Below, in pieces: positions 22,592 through 29,749 of a stretch of 33,993 nt of DNA. The translations under genes were made by a program, and so were the position numbers. A model generated the notes under the pieces. It was not told the DNA's origin. It was given only the letters and a program-made list of their open reading frames with translations, and ran no database searches. Every line of letters starts with the position of its first letter. Positions within the stretch are counted from its first letter, which is position 1. The stretch is taken from the NCBI GenBank assembly GCA_015655445.1, contig JAATFA010000040.1, positions 1-33,993 on the forward strand, in the 5' to 3' direction. This stretch comes from Actinomycetales bacterium. Its GTDB lineage: Bacteria; Actinomycetota; Actinomycetes; Actinomycetales; Microbacteriaceae.

Positions 22592-23560
22592 CTAGCTCGA
22601 GCGCGTGTCCGCGCGCGGGAGCACGGTCGCGGGCGCGAGCAGCTCGCGCACGCGCTGCTCGTCGCGGTGCAGCTGCGCGACGAGCGCCTCGACTCCGTCG
22701 TACTTCTGCATCGGGCGCAGGTAGTCCGTGAACTCGAGCTCGACGACCTGGTCGTAGAGGTCGAGCTCGCGATCGAGCACCCACGCCTCCGCCTGCCGCG
22801 CCGGGACCCCCTCGAAGGTCGGGTTGTTGCCGATCGAGATCGCGGCCGGCATGCGCTCGCCGCGGTAGCGCAGGTAGCCCGCGTACACGCCGTCGCGCGG
22901 CAGAAAGCCCTCCCGCTCGGGCGAGAGGTTGGCCGTGGGGTAGCCGAGCTCGCGTCCGCGCTTCTCGCCGTGCACGACGACCGCGCGCACGACCGGGTTG
23001 CGCCCGAGCAGGCGCGCCGCGCCGACGACGTCGCCCTCCTCGAGCCGCTCGCGCACGCGCGTCGACGAGACCGGGCGCCCGTCCGGCCCGTCGACCTCCG
23101 GAACCGGCTCGACGACGAAGCCGCGCTCGGCACCGAGGCGCGCGAGGAGCGCGACGTCCCCCCGCCCGCGCGCGCCGAACCGGAAGTCCGGCCCGACGAG
23201 CACGACGCGCGCGGCGAGCGCTCCCACGAGCACACGGTCGACGAAGTGCTCGGGCTCCTCCGACCGCAGCCGCTCGTCGAACGTGAGCACGACGACCGCG
23301 TCGACGCCCGTCTCGGCGAGCAGCTCGATCTTCTGGGCGAGGCTCGTGATGGCCTCCGGCTCCCTCCCGGGCGCGAGCACCGCGAGCGGATGCCGGTCGA
23401 AGGTCACGACGACGCTCGCGAGCCCGCCCTCGTCGGCGCGCGCGCGGAGGCGGTCGATGACCGCGCGGTGCCCGAGGTGGACGCCGTCGAACTTGCCGAT
23501 CGTGACGGCGCTCGGACCCCACCCAGCGGGCAGCTCGGAGAGGTCGCGCACGACGAGCAT
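22592..23560 (-). CDS. ribF: Bifunctional riboflavin kinase / FAD synthetase
   Basis: RibF converts riboflavin to FMN and then FAD. The 322-residue protein has the N-terminal nucleotidyl-transferase domain with IGKFDGVHLGH (H28 and H31 of the HxGH motif) and STRVRERLEEGDV near residue 165. The C-terminal riboflavin kinase domain has GYPTANL and DGVYAGYLRYRGERMPA, then GNNPTF. Length is standard. ATG 23560 shares its A with the TGA of the upstream membrane protein gene (TGATG), so the two are translationally coupled. It belongs to the truB-ribF locus common in bacteria. The stop is TAG at 22592. Confidence 0.95.
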   Translation of the reverse strand: MLVVRDLSELPAGWGPSAVTIGKFDGVHLGHRAVIDRLRARADEGGLASVVVTFDRHPLAVLAPGREPEAITSLAQKIELLAETGVDAVVVLTFDERLRSEEPEHFVDRVLVGALAARVVLVGPDFRFGARGRGDVALLARLGAERGFVVEPVPEVDGPDGRPVSSTRVRERLEEGDVVGAARLLGRNPVVRAVVVHGEKRGRELGYPTANLSPEREGFLPRDGVYAGYLRYRGERMPAAISIGNNPTFEGVPARQAEAWVLDRELDLYDQVVELEFTDYLRPMQKYDGVEALVAQLHRDEQRVRELLAPATVLPRADTRSS

Positions 23561-24057
23561 CAGGCGCGGCCCTCGGGCGAGCCGCTCGCGCCGACCGCGT
23601 GGTCCGCGGATGATCCGCTTGCGCCGACCGCGTGGTCCTCCGGCTCGGCGACCGCCGCTGCGCGGCGCGTGCGGCGCAGCCAGAGCAGGCCGAGCACGGG
23701 CAGCACGAGCGGGACGAAGACGTAGCCGATGCCGTACAGCGACCACACCGTCGAGGCGGGGAAGAGCACGGGGTCGAAGACGCTCAGCGTGCCCACGACG
23801 AGCACGCCCGCGAGCTCGAAGCACATCGTCACGAGGGCGACGCGATACCACGCGCGCCCGGGGACGATGAGCGCGATCGTCGCGAGGATGTACACGACGC
23901 CGGCGAGACCCGAGAGCAGGTAGGCGAGGGGCGCGCGATCGAAGTCGGTGAGGATCTGGACGACGGACCGTGCGGTCGCCCCCAGGGCGAGGATGGCGTA
24001 GACGGCCACGAGGACGCGTCCGGCGCCGACCGCGCGGGATCCGGTGGTTCGAGGCAT
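23560..24057 (-). CDS. Four-helix membrane protein, coupled to ribF
   Basis: This 165-residue integral membrane protein has hydrophobic segments at about 13-35, 45-66, 72-96 and 103-127, after a short basic N-terminus. LLWLRRTRRAAA marks a cytoplasmic end. The hydrophilic C-terminal tail holds an 11-residue duplication (ADHAVGASGSS / ADHAVGASGSP type). No named family is recognised. Its position upstream of ribF with a TGATG overlap suggests co-expression; whether it transports riboflavin is untested, and it lacks the length of known riboflavin transporters. ATG 24057 is supported by TATCCT eight bases upstream. Confidence 0.78.
   Translation of the reverse strand: MPRTTGSRAVGAGRVLVAVYAILALGATARSVVQILTDFDRAPLAYLLSGLAGVVYILATIALIVPGRAWYRVALVTMCFELAGVLVVGTLSVFDPVLFPASTVWSLYGIGYVFVPLVLPVLGLLWLRRTRRAAAVAEPEDHAVGASGSSADHAVGASGSPEGRA
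23588..23638 (-). repeat. 33-bp tandem duplication in the membrane-protein tail
   Basis: The sequence GCGCCGACCGCGTGGTCC occurs at 23588 and again at 23621, a period of 33 bp. It encodes two 11-residue units in frame. The copies differ at a few bases, so the duplication is not very recent. Confidence 0.75.
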
Positions 24058-24065
24058 CAGTAGCC

Positions 24066-24071
24066 AGGATA
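24066..24071 (-). promoter_or_regulatory. Candidate -10 box upstream of the ribF unit (TATCCT)
   Basis: TATCCT on the minus strand ends eight bases before ATG 24057. It would let the membrane protein and ribF be transcribed apart from truB. Confidence 0.5.
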
Positions 24072-24121
24072 GACGGCCGCGGAGGCCCGCCGGCGCATCG
24101 CGGCCGCCCGGCCGGCGCTCG

Positions 24122-24490
24122 TCACGCGCGCTGCACGAACCAGATGACGTCCATGCGATAGACCATGACCGCGATCGCGAGCGCCGCGACCCCGAGCACG
24201 ACGGTGCTCCACTTGTCGCGCGCGGCGAGCGCCCAGAACGCGGCGAGCGGCGGGATGAGCACGGCGCTGCCGAGATAGACGAAGAACTCGAGCACGCTGC
24301 CGCTCGCGTCGTTGCCGAACAGAGGCGCGACGAGGGCGATGACCAGCTGCACGATGAGCAGGAGCTCGACGAGGGCGAGCGATCCGAGCGTGAGGTCGCC
24401 CGGCGGCCGCCCGACGAGGCCGACGACGAGGCACAGGAGCCCGGCGGCGACCGCGACGCCGATCTCGATCCAGCTGTACCACTCGATCAC
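24122..24490 (-). CDS. Small four-helix membrane protein downstream of truB
   Basis: This 122-residue protein has four hydrophobic stretches at about 7-27, 36-56, 66-88 and 95-112, with a MDVIWFVQRA end. No signal peptide or named domain is seen. The start GTG 24490 lies in the last of three 20-bp repeats that continue from the end of truB. Without the two extra copies the gene would overlap truB as GTGA. It keeps the truB operon direction, so co-transcription is likely. Function unknown. Confidence 0.75.
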   Translation of the reverse strand: MIEWYSWIEIGVAVAAGLLCLVVGLVGRPPGDLTLGSLALVELLLIVQLVIALVAPLFGNDASGSVLEFFVYLGSAVLIPPLAAFWALAARDKWSTVVLGVAALAIAVMVYRMDVIWFVQRA

Positions 24491-24547
24491 GCGAGCACCC
24501 CGTCCGTCACGCGAGCACCCCGTCCGTCACGCGAGCACCCCGTCGGT
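24488..24547 (-). repeat. Three 20-bp tandem repeats at the truB end
   Basis: CACGCGAGCACCCCGTCCGT starts at 24488 and 24508 exactly, and at 24528 with a changed end. Read on the minus strand each copy ends in GTGA. The truB stop uses the upstream copy and the next gene's start uses the last copy. Confidence 0.9.
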
Positions 24548-25432
24548 CGGGAAGGTCGCGAGCGAGCGGAGCGCTCCCCCGCGCACCTCGACGACCGCCA
24601 CGAGACGTCCCTCGGGGCTCACGGCCGCGAGCGGGCCCCCGTCGGGCACATCGAGCGCGACGCGCCGGCCGTGCGCGAGGTCGCGCGTCGCCGCCGCGTC
24701 GAGCTCAAGGCGCGCATGCACGCGCGTCGCCGCGTCCGCGGGGGCGAGAGCGCGATCGCGCACCGACTCGTCGAGGGGAACGGCCTCGTCGACCGAGAAC
24801 GGGCCCACGCGCGTGCGCCGCAGCGCCGTGAGGTGGCCGCCCGTGCCGAGCGCCGCGCCGAGGTCGCGCGCGAGCGCCCGCACGTACGTGCCCGACGAGC
24901 ACGCGACGCGCACGTCGAGCTCGATCGCCGCGTCGGCGTCGCGTCGTGCGAGCAGGTCGAACGCGGATACGGTCACGGGGCGCGCGTCGAGCACGACCTG
25001 CTCCCCGTCCCGCACGCGCGCGTACGCGCGGCGACCGCCGATCCTGATCGCGCTCACCGAGCTCGGGACCTGCAGGATCGCGCCCGTTAGCTCGCGCATC
25101 GCGCGCGCGACGGCCTCCGGGGTCGCCGCCGCGAGCGCGGCTCCGCCCGCCGTCGAGACGACCTCCCCCTCCGCGTCGTCCGTCGTCGTCGACGCGCCCA
25201 GACGCACGGTCGCGAGGTACTCCTTGTCGAGCCCGACGAGGTACGTGAGCAGGCGCGTCGCCGAGTCGAGCCCGAGCACGAGCAGGCCCGTGGCCGCCGG
25301 ATCGAGAGTCCCCGCGTGGCCGACCTTGCGCGTGCCCGCGAGCCGGCGGACGCGCGCGACGACGTCGTGGCTCGTGACCGCGGGAGGCTTGTCCACGAGG
25401 AGGACGCCTCCGGGCTGACGAGGTCCGGTCAC
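24527..25432 (-). CDS. truB: tRNA pseudouridine(55) synthase
   Basis: TruB makes pseudouridine 55 in the T-arm of tRNAs. The 301-residue protein has LLVDKPPAVTSHDVV, the catalytic motif HAGTLDPAATGLLVLG with nucleophile D44, and YLATVRLG. The C-terminal part has LDARPVTVSAFDL and CSSGTYVRALARDLG. The start GTG at 25432 overlaps the stop of the serine hydrolase gene as GTGA, so it is translationally coupled to that gene rather than to rbfA, the frequent upstream partner. Its 3' end is the source of a 20-bp tandem triplication that separates it from the following membrane protein gene. Confidence 0.95.
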   Translation of the reverse strand: MTGPRQPGGVLLVDKPPAVTSHDVVARVRRLAGTRKVGHAGTLDPAATGLLVLGLDSATRLLTYLVGLDKEYLATVRLGASTTTDDAEGEVVSTAGGAALAAATPEAVARAMRELTGAILQVPSSVSAIRIGGRRAYARVRDGEQVVLDARPVTVSAFDLLARRDADAAIELDVRVACSSGTYVRALARDLGAALGTGGHLTALRRTRVGPFSVDEAVPLDESVRDRALAPADAATRVHARLELDAAATRDLAHGRRVALDVPDGGPLAAVSPEGRLVAVVEVRGGALRSLATFPTDGVLA

Positions 25433-26904
25433 CCCCTCAGGCTAGCGCGAGCGCGATCGCCTCGGCCCGCCTCGGTCGCGCGCAGCAGCTCGGTCTGCTC
25501 CGCCCAATAGGGCAGGTCGAGTCCGATGCGCACGCGCCACGCCCCCTCGCCGTCCGGCTCGAACCGCCACACCCGCCGGAAGGCCGTCTCGACGCACTGC
25601 TCGTGCAGCTCGAGCGCGCCGTCGACCCACGCCACGCGCGACGCCGTGCGGGTCGTCGGCTCGTCCTCGCCGCCATCCCCCCACAGCCGACTCGAGCCCG
25701 GCACCCACGCGTCGAGTCCCGCCTCGATGCGCTCGACCCCGCCGTCCGCCCGCTCGAGCTCGGCCGACACACGGTCCTCGTGCAGGCGCAGCCGCACGCG
25801 CGCGACGCCGAGGCGCGAGAACGACAGGACCAGGAGCCGGTCCCAGATCGCGCACGCGCGCACGGCGTCCGCGTCGATCGGCGGGGCGGCGATCTCGAGC
25901 GTCGCGAGCCGCTCACGCACGCGAGCCCGCCCGTCCGGGTCCTCCGCGAGCGGGCCGTCGGTGAGCCCCGGCAGGAGGTGCTCCCACACGAGGGCGGGGA
26001 TGCGCGTGTTGTCGGGCTCGCCCGCCGTGATCGCGACGACCGTGTCATGCTCGGGCAGCACGAGCGCGAACTGGCCGAACGCGCCGTCGGCGCGATAGCC
26101 GTGCCGCGAGCGCCAGAGCTGGTAGCCGTAGCCCCGGCCCCAGTCGGCGGCCGCGCTCGTGTTGTCGACATGCTTCGCGCTCGCCTCGTCCACCCACGCG
26201 GGGTCGAGCACGCGCGTGCCGCCCCACGAGCCCCGGCGCAGGTAGAGCTCGCCGAGCGCCGCGAGGTCCTCCGTGCGCATGCGAACGCCCGACCCGCCGA
26301 GCACGACGCCGCTCGGTGCGTGCGCCCAGGGCGGCCGCTCGATGCCGAGCGGCGCGAAGAGCCGCGGCTCGAGGTAGTCGAGGAGGTCCATGCCCGTGCG
26401 CGCGGTGAGCGCGGCGGCGAGCACGTACGAGGCGCCCGAGTTGTAGAGGAAGTGGGTGCCCGGCGGATGGCGCAGCGGCACCTCGAAGAAGAGCCGCACC
26501 CAGTCCGCGTGCGGCAGGCCGCGCATGACGCCCATCGTGTCGACCTCGTGGCCCGTCGCCATCGCGAGCAGATGGCGCACGCGCAGCTCGGCGGCACGGG
26601 GCTGCAGGGAGCCCGGGTCGAGGTGCGGGAAGAACGACAGCACGGGGTCGTCGACCGTGAGCGTCCCCTCCGCCTGCGCGATGCCGACGGCCGTCGCCGT
26701 CACCGTCTTCGAGACCGAGAAGACCGTGTGGCGGTCCTCGCGCCGATACGGATGCCACCATCCCTCGGCGACGACGCGGCCGTGCCGGAGCACGAGCAGG
26801 CTGTGCAGCGCGACGCGCGTGCGCGCCACCGCGTCGAGCAGGCCGAGGAGCGCGCGGGGGTCGACTCCCTCTGCCTCCGGGGCCGATCGGGGCAGGGACG
26901 GCAT
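25429..26904 (-). CDS. Class C beta-lactamase-like serine hydrolase
   Basis: This 491-residue protein has the penicilloyl serine-transferase fold of esterase EstB and related proteins. S63-x-x-K66 (FSVSK) gives the nucleophile, and Y154-N155-S156 is the second motif. No signal peptide is visible, which argues against a secreted beta-lactamase and for a cytoplasmic esterase or peptidase. The last 150 residues form an extra beta-rich domain (VRLRLHEDRVSAEL, then WRVRIGLDLPYWAEQ) of unknown role. ATG 26904 has AGGAG four bases upstream. It heads the truB unit through a GTGA overlap, so a housekeeping tRNA gene depends on its transcription. Confidence 0.85.
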   Translation of the reverse strand: MPSLPRSAPEAEGVDPRALLGLLDAVARTRVALHSLLVLRHGRVVAEGWWHPYRREDRHTVFSVSKTVTATAVGIAQAEGTLTVDDPVLSFFPHLDPGSLQPRAAELRVRHLLAMATGHEVDTMGVMRGLPHADWVRLFFEVPLRHPPGTHFLYNSGASYVLAAALTARTGMDLLDYLEPRLFAPLGIERPPWAHAPSGVVLGGSGVRMRTEDLAALGELYLRRGSWGGTRVLDPAWVDEASAKHVDNTSAAADWGRGYGYQLWRSRHGYRADGAFGQFALVLPEHDTVVAITAGEPDNTRIPALVWEHLLPGLTDGPLAEDPDGRARVRERLATLEIAAPPIDADAVRACAIWDRLLVLSFSRLGVARVRLRLHEDRVSAELERADGGVERIEAGLDAWVPGSSRLWGDGGEDEPTTRTASRVAWVDGALELHEQCVETAFRRVWRFEPDGEGAWRVRIGLDLPYWAEQTELLRATEAGRGDRARASLRG

Positions 26905-27083
26905 GCTGCTCCTCTCCTCTCGGGGCGACCGCGTCCTCCTCCGGCCGCCGCGTCCTCGCGGATCGGCCGTGCCGAGGGGGCGGGGCGTCTACACCACTGT
27001 CGCACGATCGCGCCCCGCGCGACGGGGCCCGCCCCGGCCCCCCGGGGCACAGCGCACGGGGAGGTTTTCTCGGAAGCGCCGCC

Positions 27084-27089
27084 TAGGAT
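27084..27089 (+). promoter_or_regulatory. Candidate leaderless -10 box (TAGGAT)
   Basis: TAGGAT ends six bases before the second of two adjacent GTG codons (27096). It favours that codon over 27093 as the start of panE. Confidence 0.6.
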
Positions 27090-27095
27090 CGAGTG

Positions 27096-28106
27096 GTGCG
27101 GATCGCGGTTCTCGGCGCCGGCGCGATCGGTGGGGCCATTGCTGCGCTCCTCGATCGCGGCGGTCACGACGTCCGCGTGACCGCGCGCGGCGAACAGCTC
27201 GACGCGATCCGCGCGCGCGGACTGCGGCTCGAGGGTGCCTGGGGCGAGCACCTCGCGCGTCCCGCCGCGGCGGAGCGCATCTCCTCCCCCATCGAGCTCG
27301 CGGTGCTCGCGACGAAGGCTCACGACGCCGAGGACGCCCTGAGCGCGAACGCCGCTCTCCTGCGCGGCATCCCCGTCGTCGTCGTGCAGAACGGACTCGC
27401 GGGCGTCGAGACGGCGCGCAGCCTGCTCCCCCGCTCGGATGTCGTGGGCGGGATCGCGGTGTTCGCGGCGTCGCTGCGTGAGCCCGGCGTCGTCGTCGTC
27501 ACGGCGGCCGGCACGCTCTTCCTCGCGCGCGGCGACGCGCGCCACGACGTGCCCGCGCGCTACGCAGCGAGTGTGCTCGGGACCGTGCTGCCGGTCGAGC
27601 TCGTCAGCGACTTCCGCGGCGCGCAGTGGTCCAAGCTCGTGCTCAACCAGGTCAACGCGCTGCCCGCGATCACGGGCCTGAGCGTGCAGGAGACCGTCGC
27701 GGACGCGGGACTGCGGCGCCTGCTCGTCCTCTCGATGCGCGAGAGCGTGCGCGTCGCGCGCGCCCTCGGCGTGCGCTTCGCCCCCCTGCAGGGGCTCGGC
27801 GACGGCATCCTGCGCGTGTTCACGGCGGCGCCGCTGCCGCTCGCGGAGCTCCTGCCGCGGGCGATGGCGCGCCGCATGGGCGACGTGCCGAACCCCGGGT
27901 CGACCCTGCAGAGCATCCGCCGCGGCCGGACGACGGAGATCGACGCGCTCCACGGCGCGGTCGTCGACGCCGCCAGCCGCGCGGGCGGGGAGGCGCCCGT
28001 CAACGCGTTCCTCGTCGAGCTCGTGCACGAGGTCGAGCGCACGCGATCGTTCCTCGCGCCGCGCGAAGTCCTCGAGCGCGCGCGGGCGGCGGACCTGCTG
28101 CCGTGA
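27096..28106 (+). CDS. panE: 2-dehydropantoate 2-reductase family protein
   Basis: Ketopantoate reductase makes pantoate with NADPH for coenzyme A synthesis. The 336-residue protein has the Rossmann motif GAGAIGG (7-13), ATKAHD, VVQNGLAG, catalytic K180 with N184 in WSKLVLNQVNALPAI, and the C-terminal GSTLQSIRRGRTTEID (S269, E281). The family is broad, and several members act on other 2-keto acids, so the symbol is provisional. GTG 27096 is chosen over GTG 27093 because it gives the usual six-base distance to the TAGGAT box. Its TGA overlaps the mutY start as GTGA. Confidence 0.85.
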   Translation: MRIAVLGAGAIGGAIAALLDRGGHDVRVTARGEQLDAIRARGLRLEGAWGEHLARPAAAERISSPIELAVLATKAHDAEDALSANAALLRGIPVVVVQNGLAGVETARSLLPRSDVVGGIAVFAASLREPGVVVVTAAGTLFLARGDARHDVPARYAASVLGTVLPVELVSDFRGAQWSKLVLNQVNALPAITGLSVQETVADAGLRRLLVLSMRESVRVARALGVRFAPLQGLGDGILRVFTAAPLPLAELLPRAMARRMGDVPNPGSTLQSIRRGRTTEIDALHGAVVDAASRAGGEAPVNAFLVELVHEVERTRSFLAPREVLERARAADLLP

Positions 28107-29005
28107 GCGCGCTCGCCGCCCGGAACGCGCCGGGCCCGCACGCCGAGCTCGTGCGCGCGCTCGCCGCGTGGTTTCGCGACCACCGCCGCCCGCTGCCCTG
28201 GCGCGAGCCCGGATTTCCCGCGTGGGGCGTGCTCGTGAGCGAGATCATGCTGCAGCAGACCCCCGTCGCGCGCGTCGTGCCCCGCCTCGCCGCGTGGCTC
28301 GAGCGGTGGCCGACGCCCGCCGACCTCGCGGCCGTTCCGCCGGGCGAGGCCGTGCGCGCGTGGGACAGGCTCGGCTACCCGCGGCGCGCGCTGCGCCTGC
28401 ACGAGGCCGCCGTCGTGATCGCCGAGCGCCACGCGAACGTCGTGCCGGCCGAGCTCGACGACCTCCTCGCGCTGCCCGGGGTCGGGGAGTACACGGCGCG
28501 CGCCGTCGCGGTCTTCGCATACGGACGGCGTCATCCCGTCGTGGACGTCAACGTGCGGCGCGTCCTCGCGCGCGCCGTCGAGGGTCGCGCGCAGCCCGCC
28601 GCCGCGTCGACGCGACGCGACCTCGAGCTGCTCGAGTCGCTCCTGCCGCACGACCCGGCCGAGGCCGCGATCGTCGACGCGGCCGCGATGGAGCTCGGCG
28701 CGCTCGTGTGCGTCGCGCGTCGTCCGCGCTGTGCGGAGTGCCCCATCGCGACGGAGTGCGCGTGGCGCCGCGCGGGATGTCCCGCGCACGACGGGCCGCC
28801 GCCGCGCACGCAGCGGCCGTACGCCGGGTCCGACCGCGAGGTGCGCGGGCGCCTCCTCGCGCTCGTGCGCTCGAGCGAGGTGCCCGTGGCGGCCGCGGAC
28901 CTCGAGCACGCGTGGCCCGACGCCGTGCAGCGCGAGCGGGCGCTCGCGGGCCTCGTCGCGGACGGGCTCGTCGTCGCCGAGGACGACGCCTACGCGCTGC
29001 CCTGA
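28103..29005 (+). CDS. mutY: A/G-specific adenine DNA glycosylase
   Basis: MutY removes adenine mispaired with 8-oxoguanine and so prevents G:C to T:A mutations. The 300-residue protein has catalytic E47 (VSEIMLQQT), a helix-hairpin-helix LPGVGEYTARAV, and catalytic D148 in VVDVNVRR. The [4Fe-4S] ligands are C203, C210, C213 and C219 with the exact 6-2-5 spacing. It lacks a full NUDIX-like C-terminal domain, as in many short actinobacterial MutYs; instead about 60 residues form a winged-helix-like tail. The start GTG 28103 overlaps the panE stop. Its end overlaps the convergent tetR gene by 16 bases. Confidence 0.93.
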   Translation: MSALAARNAPGPHAELVRALAAWFRDHRRPLPWREPGFPAWGVLVSEIMLQQTPVARVVPRLAAWLERWPTPADLAAVPPGEAVRAWDRLGYPRRALRLHEAAVVIAERHANVVPAELDDLLALPGVGEYTARAVAVFAYGRRHPVVDVNVRRVLARAVEGRAQPAAASTRRDLELLESLLPHDPAEAAIVDAAAMELGALVCVARRPRCAECPIATECAWRRAGCPAHDGPPPRTQRPYAGSDREVRGRLLALVRSSEVPVAAADLEHAWPDAVQRERALAGLVADGLVVAEDDAYALP

Positions 29006-29679
29006 GGGGCGGCGTCGAGGCGAGGGCCGGCGGGCCGGCCGTGGGAGTCGCTCGCGTCCGCCGGGCCGCCCGGGCCGTCGGCGGACGGCGCGGCGAGCTC
29101 GGGAGAGGACAGCACGGCGCCGAGCAGCTCCGCGGCGGTCGGGTCGGAGGCCTCCGCGCCCATCTGCAGGCCGATGAGGGTGTTGACGAGCATGCCGAAC
29201 GAGAGGAAGGAGCGCGCGTCCTCGACGCTCATGCCCGCCTCCTCGCGCAGCGCGCGCCATACGGCGAGGAAGCCCGCGCGCGCGTCCGGCCCGATGCCGG
29301 CGTCGGCGCCGAGCACGAACGCGTGCATGAGCGAGAGGAGCACCCCGCGCTCGCGCGCGAGGCTCATGTAGGCCCTCCCCATGCGGTCGTGGACGTCGGG
29401 GCCGCCCTCGGCGATCGCGGCGCGGAAGGTCGCGAGCACGAGTGCGACCCAACGGTCGAGCACGGCGCGGAAGAGCGCCTCCTTCGTGCCGAACATGCGC
29501 ACGACGTACGGCTGGCTCACGCCCGCGGCGCGCGCGACCGCCTCGGTCGTCGTGCCCGTGTAGCCGCGCTCGGCAAAGATCGCCGTCGCCGCCTCGACGA
29601 CCTGCTCGCGCCGCTCGCTCGCGGGCATGCGCGACGCAGGCGCGGCTCCGGCCGCCGCGGCCGTCTCTTTCGCTCTCAC
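28990..29679 (-). CDS. TetR-family transcriptional regulator
   Basis: This 229-residue TetR repressor has its helix-turn-helix at about 43-63 (TTTEAVARAAGVSQPYVVRMFGTKEALF). The ligand domain follows, and the C-terminal 35 residues are Gly/Pro-rich and probably disordered. It is divergent from an MFS exporter with a 70-base shared region full of inverted repeats, the standard layout of an efflux repressor. The start GTG 29679 has TACCCT seven bases upstream, so it is probably leaderless. That -10 overlaps the -35 of the exporter promoter and a small dyad, so autoregulation is likely. Confidence 0.9.
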   Translation of the reverse strand: MRAKETAAAAGAAPASRMPASERREQVVEAATAIFAERGYTGTTTEAVARAAGVSQPYVVRMFGTKEALFRAVLDRWVALVLATFRAAIAEGGPDVHDRMGRAYMSLARERGVLLSLMHAFVLGADAGIGPDARAGFLAVWRALREEAGMSVEDARSFLSFGMLVNTLIGLQMGAEASDPTAAELLGAVLSSPELAAPSADGPGGPADASDSHGRPAGPRLDAAPQGSA

Positions 29680-29686
29680 CCTTGAC

Positions 29687-29692
29687 AGGGTA
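29687..29692 (-). promoter_or_regulatory. Candidate leaderless -10 box of tetR (TACCCT)
   Basis: TACCCT on the minus strand ends seven bases before the GTG start of tetR and overlaps the exporter's -35 element. Confidence 0.55.
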
Positions 29693-29702
29693 TCAGCCGA
29701 TA
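29691..29702. promoter_or_regulatory. Secondary dyad TATC-4-GATA
   Basis: TATC and GATA with a 4-base centre lie within the exporter promoter spacer and over the tetR -10. This could be a second, weaker TetR site. Confidence 0.35.
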
Positions 29703-29715
29703 ACTAATCTCCAGG

Positions 29716-29735
29716 TAGTAATCGATCAATTACTA
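29716..29735. promoter_or_regulatory. Candidate TetR operator (TAGTAAT-6-ATTACTA)
   Basis: Perfect 7-bp arms TAGTAAT (29716-29722) and ATTACTA (29729-29735) surround a 6-base centre. It is strikingly AT-rich in a GC-rich genome and sits at the predicted transcript start of the exporter, where a bound dimer would block transcription. Confidence 0.75.
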
Positions 29736-29749
29736 AGAACGGAGATGTC

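Larger units (their letters stand above)
29682..29710 (+). promoter_or_regulatory. Strong promoter of the MFS exporter
   Basis: A perfect -35 TTGACA (29682-29687) and a -10 TAATCT (29705-29710) are separated by 17 bases. This is the best sigma-70-type promoter seen in the window. It predicts a 5' leader of about 33 nt with the operator downstream of the start point. Confidence 0.8.
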
